Below, in pieces: positions 24,330-36,519 of a stretch of 64,000 nt of DNA. Every line of letters begins with the position of its first letter. Positions within the stretch are counted from its first letter, which is position 1. The DNA comes from Aplidium turbinatum (lineage: Eukaryota > Chordata > Ascidiacea > Aplousobranchia > Polyclinidae). The notes under the pieces were generated by a model. The model worked only from the letters and a program-made list of their open reading frames with translations. It ran no database searches and was not told the DNA's origin. The stretch lies in contig OU964925.1 of the NCBI GenBank assembly GCA_918807975.1, positions 5,680,798 through 5,744,797 of the forward strand, given 5' to 3'. The position numbers and the translations under genes were made by a program.

Positions 24330-24690
24330 GATTGGAGCATTACACTATGCAGTACCGGTACTGGAAGAACCATAGGCATCCGAAGCCGAGCAACGTGATC
24401 AAGTTTAACATAATCAAGTTTATTAAATTTACAGAAACACAAAACTATGCAACAAATTATTATCGAACATTTTCGACATCACAAGATTTCCTCTTCAGAA
24501 ATAATTGTATATATGTTCTTCCTGAAGAGGACATTTTGTGATGTCGAAATCGTTCGATATTTAATTTGCTGCGTAGTTTTGTGTTTCTGTAAATGTAATA
24601 AACTTGAAGATGTTAAACTTGATCACGTTGCTCAGCTTCGTATGCCTATGGTTCAACAAGACAAACTCTCTATCGAAGCTCTAGTAGTAG
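24330..24690. mobile_element. Two Penelope-type tails joined head to head
   Basis: Arms of about 150 bp (24330-24498 and 24521-24690) are inverted copies sharing ACTTGATCACGTTGCT-type, TTACAGAAACACAAAACTA and GATGTCGAAA words. At the inner ends each arm has CTGAAGAGGA, a short hairpin and GTCGAAA, the layout of Penelope-like element tails with a hammerhead-like core (CTGANGAG..CGAAA). The ~20-bp spacer has no other content. Open frames 24332-24541 and 24447-24731 are translated tail. Confidence 0.6.
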
Positions 24691-25720
24691 TACTGGAAGA
24701 GTATGAAACAACATGTTATTCTTGCAACTAAAATATCAGGTACGGAATGGTTTTCGAAACGACATGATTGCAAACAGACTGAAAGTCTTTTTTATAGAAA
24801 TGGAGTCATCAGCTAACGGATAGACTGATTTCTTTGTATTTAGGTAACTGGCAATTACTCAAGTGTTGTTATGCTTTACCTGGAATAACCATATATAGAT
24901 AAACCACTTAGCTTTTTCGACGTAGATACTAATCAAGCTTTCTTCAAAGGTTATTGAATTGTGCTGAATCAAGTTTTTTTCACTCAACTTTTTGCAAAAC
25001 TTGAACTGATATTCAGCAAAAACAAGTTGTGTTTCTTTCAGATCAACGTCGCGCAATGTTCCAAGAACGCACAAACGACTACTTATGATGGATGCTTGAT
25101 TGTTGTTACTGAGCCGCAAATTTGTTTGTAGGCTATTGCTGTGTCAAAATGTCTGTAAGATTTGAGTTGATGATACAAGAAAACATAAACAAATAGAAAG
25201 CAGTTTCTTGATTTACACCTAAGATGGCTGAACACAAAAACATGTTGACGCAAACAAAAATTATGTATCGTGTTTTTTCGATTGCTAAAATCAAAAAAAA
25301 CATTAACTTTGTCGAAAGAAAACTACGGTTTCATCTTTGACTTTGGCGAATGGATGGAATCTGGTTTTGCAAAATGATCGATGACTTAAAAATGTCACAC
25401 ATTGTAGGTAGTGTAGCTTACACGTTCATGGCTACAATAGGATAATATTTTGTAATAACTTAACATGGATCAAAAACATTAATTTTGCACTGGTCTTTAT
25501 TAATGAACACAGCAATTAATTTGAGTAATGAGATAAAAGGCCGATTTGTTACATTGCGCATAACAAATGACCTTGAAAATCATAGATACGCATTTGCTAA
25601 GCTGGAGAGCTTTATTTAGGGTATAATATTTGCTTCAGTGTTTAGTGAAAATTAACACAGAAATCGAATAAGCATAAATTCACAGCAAAAGAAATGATAT
25701 GAAAAACCGCCCAAGAATTC
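24691..25720. other. No recognisable feature
   Basis: The open frame 24859-25119 (-) has no recognisable domain and no splice context. No repeat was recognised. Confidence 0.4.
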
Positions 25721-25800
25721 AGGCAGCATACCCACTATTTTACACAGATTTAACAATTGCACACATTTAATTGGTGCAAAAAGGACGGATTTGCAGCCTG
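25721..25800. repeat. PAL copy, diverged
   Basis: AGGCAGCATACCCACTATTT at the left and AAAAGGACGGATTTGCAGCC at the right pair loosely around ACACAGATTTAACAATTGC. Confidence 0.55.
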
Positions 25801-27265
25801 AAAAAAATGCATGATTAGCTTGGATTTGTTTCAAACTTGTTTACTGCGTTATTATAACGTTGTATTGACGTCTTGCAAAGTTGATGCTGAAATTTTTAAT
25901 TCCTTGGCAGTGAAACCGGCAAAGCAGTGTCTTGCCTGTTCGCAGTGCCACAATTCAAACAGCTGGCTTCTCTAATTCCAGATCAAATTTCAAAATCGAT
26001 TTTGTCTCGTTTTTGATTGCAATTGAGTTTGCTAAACCATACCGACGCAATCCGTCCATATGGTTTTTCTGACAAAAAGAAGATTGCATAAGTTTTGATC
26101 CTATTTCCTCAAAGTTGTCAGTTGCTTTCTGAGTTGCTTGGAAATATTGGATGGTGGTTCGACTCCCGGCCGCTTCCTACCAATGACGTCACAAACGCTA
26201 CCGACTATGTTTTTTTGTAAAGAAGTGAGAGAAACGTCGGGATAACAACATTTTTACGTCATAAATATGATACAAAGGTTAAAAAGTAAAACGTCAAAAG
26301 ATCATAAGAAATTGCAGAGCGACATACAGTTGATAAATCATATCATTATTATGAAGAATGATTGTGAATGACATTTAGTGGTATTCATGACGCATTGTTG
26401 GTAGCGTCCATCAAGACTGATTTGTTGCATAATGACTCGATTCGGGACCAACATTGCCAGGAAAGTAATTTCTTTCTTGCATGCAAAAAGCTACATAATC
26501 GATGCTGCATTGTCGTGCGGAGTTGATGATCGAAAGACGGCCAAATGAGCCTAGCAACCATCCAAATAGCAAAACTCGTCATTGACAGACCGATTTTTGT
26601 CAAAAATGAAGGATTTTACTGCCTGAGATATGCGCGAGCACCAGCGTATTATGTTCCGGCTACTGTTTCTACTGGACTTTCGTTCCATGCCAAAAAATTC
26701 ATTTCAAAATTCTTTGAAACATCCGTGAACGATAACTTTTTCCATATTGATCGTTTTTTGCTTTCCATCAAAAGGTTCGGCTAACTATAAGAATATGCCA
26801 AAATAAATATTAGAAACAGGAGTTACAAAACTCGTTTATCTTTGAGCATAACTGATATACTGCATACCTATGACAAGCTAGTTAGAGATGGTGGATTTGA
26901 CACACGGTTTGGCTACACCCAGCTTTGCTCAAGCGATGAGACTTTGGTTTCTGGAAGATAAATGGAAGATTGAAAACATTTTCGTCCCTGACGCGTTAAT
27001 AACGAAAATGATTGATTGTACAATAGTAAGCTCTTAAAGTTTGATCATTGCTGCGTCACAATGCCTTGCGTTGCGCTAGCGAATGTGACGTAAGTTGTAT
27101 TTTCTCGGTTGCAGAGTTTACCTAATAGTTAATCTTTCTTGCATTCTACTTTCTGGATAATTCTATTGATAAAATCTTATAAACAGACAATCGATAACAA
27201 CTTAATAACATTGAATTGCATAATTCAAAATTAATACAGAAATGAAACAGATAGCCTACATAATT
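25801..27265. other. No recognisable gene
   Basis: Overlapping antisense frames at 26385-26603 (-) and 26545-26784 (+) carry no known domain and no splice context. Confidence 0.4.
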
Positions 27266-27306
27266 TCAAACGTTTTCGGCAAAACTTTCTGCCCTCTTCA
27301 GGAAAA
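27266..27306 (-). mobile_element. Penelope-type tail fragment with hammerhead-like core
   Basis: On the - strand: CCTGAAGAGGGCAG, an AAAGTT loop, then TTGCCGAAAACGTTTG. The GGCA/TGCC stem between CTGAAGA and GAAA is perfect over four pairs. The core matches in layout the tails near 24.5 and 42.9 kb but not in flanking sequence, so it is a third family. Confidence 0.5.
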
Positions 27307-28016
27307 TATCTTAATTCATCTAAACAAAACAAAATTATTCGTGGATATATTGGATTCGTGGATTCGTGGATATATCTTATAAGTTAAATATGAATACAGT
27401 TCTCGTGAGAAAAGATAGTTGATGTGAGAACAGGCAACGGAATTGTGGACGTGTATTGGTTTAGCTTTTTAGTGGATAGGGTCGGATATACTTTAAGCTG
27501 AATTACAATAAAATTCGCTGAAGCTTACATGTATTTGTCCCATAGACCATTTTTTTTAAGAAAAAAATTCCATAGACCATTGCATATGATGTCCATTATG
27601 TGAACCAATAAAATTTTCTTTGGACCACTAAACATTCCAGGTGGACCACCAGCGGCGCAAATTGTTATATTGCAAATTGGGCAGTAGCTTACATGGCCTT
27701 AAAAGGGCATCTTCCCTCCCGCTTCTGACGCCCCTGTCGGTTCCACTGTAGATGTGCCATTGTTAATGTGAAAATTGTTTGTACCGGTATTTATTTATTT
27801 CGTTTTTTTTTACAATTGACAATTTGAAGTTTGTTTTGTTTGGTGGTAGGCTACTGCCGCTTCTTATGTTTTGATTGCTTGCTTGTTGACACGCCAAGAA
27901 GAAAGTGTTTTCAAAAGGTCCATATTTTTTGGATTTGGGAACCCTCCCCTTGTAAATGTCTGGCTACGGGCCTGCAGTCAAATGAAGAGTAAACCTTGCA
28001 CAGGTGAATATCACAT
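27307..28016. other. No recognisable gene
   Basis: Short local duplications only (for example around 27340-27380). The frame 27871-28062 runs into a PAL copy and is not a gene. Confidence 0.4.
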
Positions 28017-28102
28017 CCTAGCCAGCAACGTCGACCTTTTTACGTTGATTCAACATCGTTAAACGTTGAAACAACGTAAAAACGTCGATTTTGATAGTTG
28101 AG
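28017..28102. repeat. PAL copy with a near-perfect stem
   Basis: CCTAGCCAGCAACGTCGACC, TTACGTTGATTCAACATCG, TTGAAACAACGTAAAAACG and TCGATTTTGATAGTTGAG. The arms pair over more than 25 bases, although the left core word CGTCGACC differs from other copies. Confidence 0.65.
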
Positions 28103-28350
28103 ATTCGCTTGGGCATTCTTGTCGCATAGCTGATTTGAGGTTATACTGCTGACATCATCAATCATCTGGTAATCCGTCCCGTAACAAAGCTTGACATTTT
28201 GCTTTTAGTTTGCTGCATCGTAGTGCTTGCTCAGCAACATTGTGACACGTTTATCGAATGTTTCCTAATGACTTTCGTAATTTAGATCATTGCTTCAAGT
28301 AACAAAAAGTATCCACCCACTTGTCTGACTCGCTCGTTCATTTACCTGCT

Positions 28351-28597
28351 TGGACCAGCTTAGTTGCCGAGCGGTTTCGTCTTCGGCTCTGGTGCTGGTA
28401 GATCTGAGATCGGTTCCAGGTCGGGTCAAACCAAAGACTTTAAAAACCGTAGCGATTGTTTTCTTTCTTGAATAACGCAGTGAGGTAATAATGTGATGAC
28501 ATCGTAAACCTGATACAAAATTAAATTTGAGTCCAGCAGCTAAAAAAAACCTAAGTTGTTGTGGAGTGACAACAAATAAAATCACAACATTATTATG
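28351..28597 (+). mobile_element. tRNA-Leu-like SINE, family B
   Basis: The 5' part TTAGTTGCCGAGCGGTTTCG is an A box of tRNA-Leu type. GAGATCGGTTCCAGGTC is a B-box-like motif at the expected distance. The body has GGGTCAAACCAAAGACTTT and AACGCAGTGAGGTAATAATG. It ends in ACAACATTATTATG. The copies at 23.0 and 35.6 kb share body and tail. Confidence 0.8.
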
Positions 28598-28699
28598 AAA
28601 ATGAAAAAAAGAACATATTCTTCCCTTTCTAGCACTAGTTGCAACGTTCATCTGATGAAATTGAAAGTAAAAGCAACAACAAACAGGTTGGTTTATTGC

Positions 28700-28742
28700 T
28701 TCACTGACGTTTCGCGCACCATGACAATGCGCATCCTCAGAG
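28700..28742 (-). mobile_element. Penelope-type tail fragment with hammerhead-like core
   Basis: On the - strand: CTGAGGATGCGCATTG, then TGGTGCGCGAAACGTCAGTG. The stem GCGCA/TGGTGCGC is bounded by CTGAGGA and GAAACG, the layout known from Penelope-like tails. The flanks are unlike the other tails here. Confidence 0.5.
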
Positions 28743-29196
28743 CGAATAACATAGTGATAAGTTGAGTTAAAAGCATCGACTGGGCTTTACCTTTGCGATT
28801 CATGGATTTATGTTAAGTTTTGAAACACACATTTGAAAAGTTCCAACAAAAGTAACCGTCCGAAATTCTACAAACAACTCCATTATCAGACTAACCTTTG
28901 GTTTGTAAACACGAAAGCCACTTTCTAAGAGATCCATCGTGCCATAAAACTATCATGAGGATTACTCCACAAACTTAGTAACAGTTGGACGTGGAGAGAA
29001 GGAAACCTACTTGTTCGCTTGCTCATCAAAACCAAACTTATAATTTTTCAACGTTTTTACAAAATTGTTTGCTTGCTTCGATTAATGGATACTGGTGACG
29101 TTTGTTTGTTCGCAAGTGCAGTTCTAGCCCACAAGTATTCTTGCTTTGATTCAAGGTCTGAAAACGTCCAAAGAAACATTGATTGTCTGGCTGGAC

Positions 29197-29853
29197 CAAG
29201 GGTCTCAAACTCAAATTGCTCTGAGGGCCAAATGAAGACTTGTAAATTATCCCGAGGGCCGGGATATACAATAAAAGTCAATAAACAAAAAAAACACAGT
29301 AAAAATGCAATAGAAAAGGTATAAGAACGCACCAAGAACGTTAGATCGCAAGAAAAACTAGGAAAACAAAGAGATGGAAAACACTGTACGAACATAAAAA
29401 TAAACGCAACGAAAAACAAAAAAGAGCGCAAACAAAACGACGGACCCGGTGTGTAGGCTAAAAATCTTGCAATCAATTTTCAACAGCGGAAAAAAACTAA
29501 GCCTTAGAACTGACTTCAGCAAAAATCAAGGTTACTGTTGCGATAACCACACAATACTGTAATTGAATAAGCAATGTGATTGTAATGTAACAATACGAGT
29601 TTCTCGCACCTAATAAAATGGCACGACAGTAGTGCGAAAAAGCAACAAAAAAGTCGCCTGAAGTTTGATGGGCATTTTCAGATGTTTTGAGTAATTTTAG
29701 AGTGAATTTTACCTTTCTAAGCCTATAGAAAAAATAAGTAGGCTACTGTAATAACTGTTAAAATTATTTCAAAGTTAAAAAATGCATCGCGGGCTGCACC
29801 AAAAGTCATCGCGAGCCTCATGTGGCTTGCGGGCCGAGTGTTTGAGAGCCTTG
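29197..29853. mobile_element. hAT-type MITE (657 bp)
   Basis: The left end CAAGGGTCTCAAACTC and the right end (on the - strand) CAAGGCTCTCAAACAC match at 14 of 16 positions. The flanking octamers GGCTGGAC and GGATAGAC match at 6 of 8, consistent with an aged 8-bp target duplication. Subterminal GGGCC-rich blocks occur at both ends. The 139-residue antisense frame inside is an artefact of low-complexity sequence. Confidence 0.65.
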
Positions 29854-30548
29854 GGATAGACTATGTTTTCAGTAAAATTGAAACCAATCGTCGGTTAGTT
29901 TACCAGCTTCAAGGGTGGCGACAATGTGAAACCAATAACTTTACCTTCGCAGCTAAGTTCATTTTGTCACAGCCCGCCCACATCAACTAACCTTGCTAAA
30001 TACATTAGTCATGCGGTCGTTCTACGTTAAAAGGCGTTGGTTTGACATAAAACGATTGATCAAAGCAGACTGAAAGAAACTGCAAACATTGCAGGGGTTC
30101 CTGAAAGTAGAATTGTCTTGTTTAGATGTCACTCTGTGACGTAGGCTACAACGAAACTAAAGCGACGTTTACTTTCTACTACGGAACGACATCGAATTTT
30201 GTCGACGCACAAATGAGCTTTGGCTCCGACCGATGTTAAAAACTATTTCCACAATTTATATTTATTCAACAACATCAAACTTAAAAATATGAATATTGAA
30301 AGAACTATTCTGGAGGTGAAGTTCTATGATATTTCGACTTCACTGTCTTCATTGTCTCCGATCCGCGACTGAAGAAAAGAACCAGATCATAGAGATGAAG
30401 TTTTATCAAAGTTCCTTTTTTTTACTTTTTCATGGAGGATTAGTTAGAGTGCTGGTTAAATGTTGCTAATGTCTTCTTCAGTAGAAATTTTGTTGTTCAG
30501 TTTTGAAATAAATATCAAAAAATGTTGCCCGTTTAATTTCCTGTACTT
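29854..30548. other. No gene; weak inverted Penelope-type tail near 30.3 kb
   Basis: At 30315-30410, GTGAAGTTCTATGATATTTC and its inverted partner GATCATAGAGATGAAG flank a core with AGACAGTGAAGTCGAAAT on the - strand. This resembles the tail layout but is poorly preserved. Confidence 0.35.
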
Positions 30549-30631
30549 GCCCAGCTTGCACAACCAGTCATTTTTACATCAATTCAACGTCTGCCGAAGT
30601 TAACTCAATATGAAAAGAGCTTGTTTTCTTG
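30549..30631. repeat. PAL copy
   Basis: GCCCAGCTTGCACAACCAGTC, TACATCAATTCAACGTCTGC, then GAAGTTAACTCAATATGAAA and TTCTTGG. Confidence 0.65.
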
Positions 30632-31570
30632 GTTTTTAACAGTATTTTATCAGAAACAAATTTTTTACCAAGACTGCGTTTGTAAAACCGTTTGCTTTCA
30701 CTTCACGCTTGGTTGGTGAAACTATAAACCATTAGCTTCTTCAACAGAGGTGTCAATGTCACCCGCCTGTTTGTGCTATTCACTTTGAATGTCAAGTCCA
30801 ACTATGGTTTGCAACTACAAAATCCAGTATTTTTTTTATATCGTCTCTTGATGTTGTATGATGAAAAAAAAGCTTTTGCCTGGAAGAAGATATGTTCAGG
30901 TTCAAGTCATCTATTCATTGACATGACCCGATAGCAATAAATTCTATTTTTTGACCTATTCTCAGACATTTTTAGAATTGTTAGAAAGAAGCATTTAATT
31001 TTTTGCAGCAAACAAGAGTTTATTAAAAAGTCTCACTGTGGTTTTCCAACAAAATACCTCAACGTCTTTGAGAGTCCAAAATCATAGAAAAAACTTCGTC
31101 TTGTGCTGAATTTTTGTCGGTTACTTTTTAAAATTAATTATTCAACCTAACTTTATTTTAAATACTCTTTAAATTCTCATGTTTAAGAATGTCAAAGCAA
31201 TAATATACTAATCTTCTTTCGTTACTGGAACAACTTCAGTTAAAAAGATTCCACTACTGGGACAGAATTGAGTGGTAACCTAATCGAGGCAATTTCTTGG
31301 ACCTCATCAAAGAAACTGAGAAATGATTGCAGTGCTGTTAGTGATACGTCATCAGTTCCTACGTAATTTTATGTTTTCATTTAAATGTAAATACAGGGCA
31401 AAAATTTCGTGACGTTTCTTTTCGCTTTTATTGGACAGAATCTCACAATAAAGACTTCACTGCCATTTTTTATGTTGATGTAGCCATTGTGTTTGTGGAA
31501 CCACAGTAAACAATAGTTTATGATTTCAACTTCCTCCAACGCTTGATTTAGTTCGTGAGACACTAAACTC
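30632..31570. other. No recognisable feature
   Basis: No coding region, terminal repeat or RNA gene was seen. Confidence 0.4.
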
Positions 31571-31643
31571 TGCCAGCAAATCAGGTGTTTTTTACATTGA
31601 TTCGACCTCTGCAACCGTTAAATCAATGTAAAGAAGGAGTGGG
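31571..31643. repeat. PAL copy
   Basis: TGCCAGCAAATCAGGTG, TTTTACATTGATTCGACCTC, ACCGTTAAATCAATGTAAAG, AGGAGTGGG. Confidence 0.7.
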
Positions 31644-33084
31644 AAGTAGCGGCTTAATGCCGGCGTGGTGGAATACTTAACACTCTGAAAATATTTTAAA
31701 GCATTTTCAGACAGCGGTCGGTGACTAAACTACATTTCTTTTAATAATTTTGCCAGACGAAAGTGTTTGACAATGTCTGGTTGACATTTGTTAGTCAGAT
31801 ATCTTGTTTCAAACCAACTCTTTACATTGAAGTGATGTCGTGGGATGTAACAATAATATAATAGATTTCATCGTCCACTGAGACCCAGTAGCAAAAACTC
31901 AACAAGCAAAATTGATTTGTTGACATAAAATCATTGTCCACAAACGTTGAATTATTGTTGAAAGAACCAGCTTTGATAGCTTGGAAACTTAGAAGAAGTA
32001 AAGTGCTACTGCAAACCAGACAAACTTCATTTTGCAACAAAGTAAAAACTTGCTAGTCGGGAAAAGGTCAACTTGGTTGCATTTGTATTTCCTCTGTGTT
32101 TGACTCATTTCAGTGTTGATCAGGAAGTGCACTTGAGATACAATGCCAAATTGATGTTGTCTGTCTTTTTTACAAAAATAGTAAAAATAGCATTATTCAA
32201 AAAAGACTGTATGGAAATTAAACTTTTTTTCAACTTACCATTACGTTGGGTTGATTTTGTTTCAAACTAATTTTATAGTGAGTTACTTTGCATAATTTCC
32301 GGGGAACAACATTGTATTCCAACGCCCTCATAAAACAAAGTTTAGTTCAAAACGATGTGACTTTGTCGTTACCGAAATTGTCTCTTCCAAGAACGACGTA
32401 GTTGACAACGCGTGCCCCCGTAATTGTGACAAAGCAGAAAAAGTCTACCACACCGTTTTGACAATGCATGATAATATTTGGTCAAAGAAATAAATCACTC
32501 TTTTTTTACAAGGAGCAGCGTGTCATTCTGCCTTTCATTCAAAAACAGTTATTCTCAACAGCTGAAATTTTGTATGCTTTGCCCCATCCTGGAGTTTGAT
32601 TGGAAATATTAGATCAAAATCCAGTGGTCAGGCTACCTTGTTTAACTTAAATGTTTTCATTTGTATTTGCTTGCACCTACCAAGCTATATCGGACACATG
32701 CATGGTCACTGGGCAGTAATCTGAAAGTCAAGTTAAAATGCGTGTTTGTTGTGTGCTACGTATTCGTCTGTTTTGCAAGTCTCTGCTTCTACACTGTGCA
32801 TTGAACCGCCAGCCTACGGCCACCATATGCTGCCTTATCAAATTCAAGCATCTTGTTCAACTTTTTCAGATATTAATCTTAGTAGCCTACTATACAAGAT
32901 GACTACTTCAAAGGATCTTTGAACGAACCGTGTATATTGCTTCAATTTTTTTGCAAAACTTTGGTGACATTTTGTTGTTTCCGTCTTACAATAACAAAAA
33001 TTACGTAACTTGACTGCTTTACCGTGTTATTACCATAAATGCTTTGATTGATTTACTTTGTCATTAAATTTACAAAGAGAAATA
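31644..33084. other. No recognisable gene; one weak PAL-like copy
   Basis: Around 31901-31984 CAAGCAAAATTGATTTGTTG and AACCAGCTTTGATAGCTTGG flank an AACGTTGAAT centre, a probable old PAL copy. No gene was seen. Confidence 0.4.
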
Positions 33085-33270
33085 AAACAAAGTAACCTTA
33101 GCGGGTTTAACGTACATTTTACACTCAAAAATATAACATAATTAAAATCACACGTTTTCGACACGTACGTGTGTCCTCATCAGGAATTAAATCTGCAATA
33201 TACATAAAATGAAAAATCGTAAGATAAATTTGACTTTGCACTACAACTGCAACGACATTCTGGACTGAAA
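33085..33270 (-). mobile_element. Solo Penelope-like terminal tail (same family as 42.9 kb)
   Basis: On the - strand it reads CAGATTTAATTCCTGATGAG, a hairpin ACACACGTACGTGT, GTCGAAAACGTGTG, and ends AACCCGCTAAGG. It matches 42842-43018 closely and 40916-41105 in inverted form. No coding remnant lies beside it. The core CTGATGAG...CGAAA is hammerhead-like. Confidence 0.7.
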
Positions 33271-33355
33271 AATTTACAAAAGAATTTACGAAGAGTTGAA
33301 GACCGCATCCCTATGGATTGAAATAGTGCTCCTTTAAATATGCATGTGAACAGGG

Positions 33356-33438
33356 TCAGACAGCAAATCAGTGATTTTTTACATTGATTCAGCGTCTACA
33401 GACGATTCGATGTAAAAAAAACTGATTTGCTTTCCGGG
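33356..33438. repeat. PAL copy, well preserved
   Basis: TCAGACAGCAAATCAGTGAT, TTACATTGATTCAGCGTCTA, CAGACGATTCGATGTAAAAA, ACTGATTTGCTTTCCGGGG. It is one of the clearest copies. Confidence 0.8.
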
Positions 33439-33465
33439 GTGTCAGTGACTCTGCAGGAATGACCT

Positions 33466-33488
33466 GCTTCTTCTTCTTCTTCTTCTTT
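33466..33488. repeat. (CTT)n microsatellite
   Basis: About seven uninterrupted TTC/CTT units. Confidence 0.9.
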
Positions 33489-35585
33489 CGTTTGAGAGTG
33501 AGGTAGAAATTGTTCAGATTTCAGGGCAGGTTGAGGTGCAATAACATGGTGCTAATTGTAAGCAACAAACAGTTAGTGACTTTTACAAGGAAATACAGCT
33601 AGTATCAGCATTGTTTGTTGCCAGTTTATGCAACACGTTTTGATCATAGCTAGGCTTGTTTTGTGGGATGATTGCCGACGGTGTTTGTTGATTTTCATAT
33701 CACAATGTTGTATATTTACTTTTTTGCCTTCCATGTTGCGCAGCCACCCTTGCAGTGGTGGAAGTTTTGAGCTTAATTAAAATGAAACGTTTTACCAAAA
33801 CTGATCAAAGATAAACGAAATCAAGAAAGACCAGAAGAAACATTCATGCGAAGGGTTCGACTTCTTACAAAGCACAACCCCGAAGAGCCGCGGCAATTGG
33901 CGGAAAATCGCCAATTATGGAGACTTTTTGTTGACGCTATTTTTTGCACCCAACTGGTGTGAAATAAATTATTATTAGCCTATTATCTCACTGTGAATTA
34001 CAATTTGTTCACTTGGATAAATCGTTGTTTCGTACTTTTGTGTTGCCTACGCTTTCAAAGCAGAGTAGGTTACTTCTTTCGCCACTCTTTTGTCATATTT
34101 GCACTTGCCACAACCCACAAGTCATCATCCTATTATTCATTATAGTCGCTTCAACTACATGATGATTTGGTTTCATGGCGTTGAGCGATTTGTGGGAGTG
34201 ACGGTTTTGCCAATTGAATGTGTTGTGTTGAACTGTCAACGAATAGGTTTGGAATATGTGCGTTGTGCATAGCTGTTTCCTGCAACGCATCCTACATTGT
34301 GCTTTGTTTCTGGTGAAACTTGTTGCAACCTGAAGTCGGTGATTTCAACACAACGTACTCATAGTTGTTTTTTAGACTTGAGTGTAGTTAGATAGATTAG
34401 CTGACTAGTTTAAGGACTATCCAATATTTGAGACATTTTCTCAATTGTCCATGACGACTGAGTAAACGACGGTTACTGATTGAACAGCTTCATGAACTGT
34501 CTACAAAGTAGGCTATGATTCAGAAATAAACTCATCTAAACTTTTTTCTATTTCCTACCCAAGGAAGTAAGGTCTTGTCATGATAAAACCAAACAAAGAA
34601 ATGCAAATTATGTCATGGAATTATGAAATCGGTCAGAGATATCGATTAGCCTTTGAAACTACCATAATTTGAAACTACCATCTCTTGCTCTTCATTTTTG
34701 CTGGGTGGCCAGCCCATTGCCACTTCAAATTTAAAAAAAAAAATAAAAAAAAAAATAAAAAAACTTCAGATGTTTCCTCTAATAAGGCAAATAGATTTAG
34801 GCTACCACAAATTCAGCAATTCATTTTTGTTTCTGATAACAAAATACGAAAATTTTAAAATATTCTTAACAGCACCCAATGGCGTACTAACAACATCGTT
34901 ATTTACTTTGACAGTGCTATGCAAAACATATTGAATGCCGTACTCTACTCCGTTAAATTACTGAATTTTTTTTTAAAACGGGAGGCAAAGCCCAATGGCC
35001 TCCTCAGCTTACGTCACTGACTGCACTACGTCACTGACTGCACTGCTTCACACAATTTAAATAATAAACGAAGTAGCACAAGTTTTAAAAAAATATTTTT
35101 GTATTTTTTAAAAATGTTGACTTCTTTCAGTTTTAAGAGTTTATTACTTTTGTCGGGCCGGTTGTTGAAGAAATTTGACGTAATGGATAACCGTTAATAT
35201 AATTATAGGTGTTCAACGTATCAATTAACACACTCGACGCAGACAATGATTCGTTGAATGCAAGAAGAATGCAGAAACTCGTAATGAAAGGGACTTTGGT
35301 TTATTGTTTTCTTCGATCACAAAACTTACTCCCTCTTGAGAATAAGTCCGGATTTGTTTTTAGTCGTCATTGTGACCATCTGTCTGCGTTCCACTGCCGA
35401 TCATTTCAAGACAGATGGTTTAATTAGCAGCTTGTTAGCAGCGTCCCTGTGTTAATTTAGTGAATCGTCTACCGCAGTTTCTTTTAAATTGGCAAAAAGA
35501 ATCCTTTTGTATCACTTGAAGTTCATTATGAACGTTTTCAACGTATCGTTGCAACTACATTATATCATTTCAGTGCCCAAGTGAT
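33489..35585. other. No recognisable gene
   Basis: It contains an A-rich run with interspersed T near 34730-34765 and a 19-bp local duplication ACGTCACTGACTGCACT near 35013-35042. No open frame is convincing. Confidence 0.4.
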
Positions 35586-35799
35586 TATAGCTTTCGGCTC
35601 CAGTGGTAGATTTGAGATCGATTCTTGGCGGGTCAAACCGAAGACTTTAAAAACGGTACTGATTGTGTTCTTTTTTGCATAACGCAGTGAGGTAGTTGGG
35701 TAATAATGTGATGGACGTCCTAAACTGAGCCCTGTCGCAACGAGACCTTAGCAGTTGTAGAGCGACAATAAATGAAACCATAACATTACTATTATTAAT
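35586..35799 (+). mobile_element. tRNA-Leu-like SINE, family B, 5'-shortened
   Basis: It starts with GGCTCCAGTGGTAGATTTGAG and carries GATCGATTCTTGGCGGGTC (B-box region), AACGCAGTGAGGTAGTTGGG and TGTAGAGCGACAATAAATGA. The tail is ATTACTATTATTAATG. It lacks the A-box part found at 28351. Confidence 0.75.
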
Positions 35800-36519
35800 G
35801 TGTCTACATGGCTTCAGCGTTCAAGAAAAAGCAAAGGCTGTTTTATAGCAGTGAGATACGTAGAGAAACTTCTATGCTGTAACTAAATACGCCGGTTCAA
35901 TTGAAAACATAATTCTATAAAATTTGTTTGCCGTGTTGTAAAAATGTTAGGCTACTTCAAATCAAATTCGCAACCAAAGTTTCTACTGAGAGTGCTTAGA
36001 AAGCTGAAGCCTCAATCGATCAAGATAATTATTTATGAGACAAAACAAGTAATGATTTTCCAGACTAACCGGTACCTAACAACTTTGCTCGAAATGAGAT
36101 AGATTTTGAGTCATGGTTTCTCTTGACAATCGATTTTTGATTAAAGTTTAAATTGAATGCGTAATCTCATTCATCTAGTAAGCCAGCGTTCGTCCATCGA
36201 CCAGAAATCAGAACGCAAACTAATTATTTCGAAAATGATTTTTAATGGATAGCTTTGTAAAAAATAGCAATTCTTTTCGTTTCAGCTGTTTTGTCGTTTT
36301 CTTGTGCGTTGTTATTGTTTTCAAGGCGGCCATGTAGGCTATCCAAGCACGTGGCATGCTTTTGTGCAGTGCTGACTGCTGGTATGCCAGTTGAAAAATC
36401 CACAAACACGTTTCGTGCAAAAAAATACCTTTCTTGGAGCTTGAAATGATTCGAAGATTTAAAATCATCGAGTAATGGATTTGCTGAGCAATTGCATTGA
36501 ATCAAACAAGAGCTACAAG
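35800..36519. other. No recognisable feature
   Basis: The 140-residue frame at 36242-36664 (-) runs into the adjacent hAT element and shows no domain, so I do not treat it as a gene. Confidence 0.4.

Noticed and set aside
29057-29476. 139-codon open frame on the - strand
   Set aside because: It is rich in F, L and C from low-complexity A/G-rich + strand sequence inside a hAT miniature.
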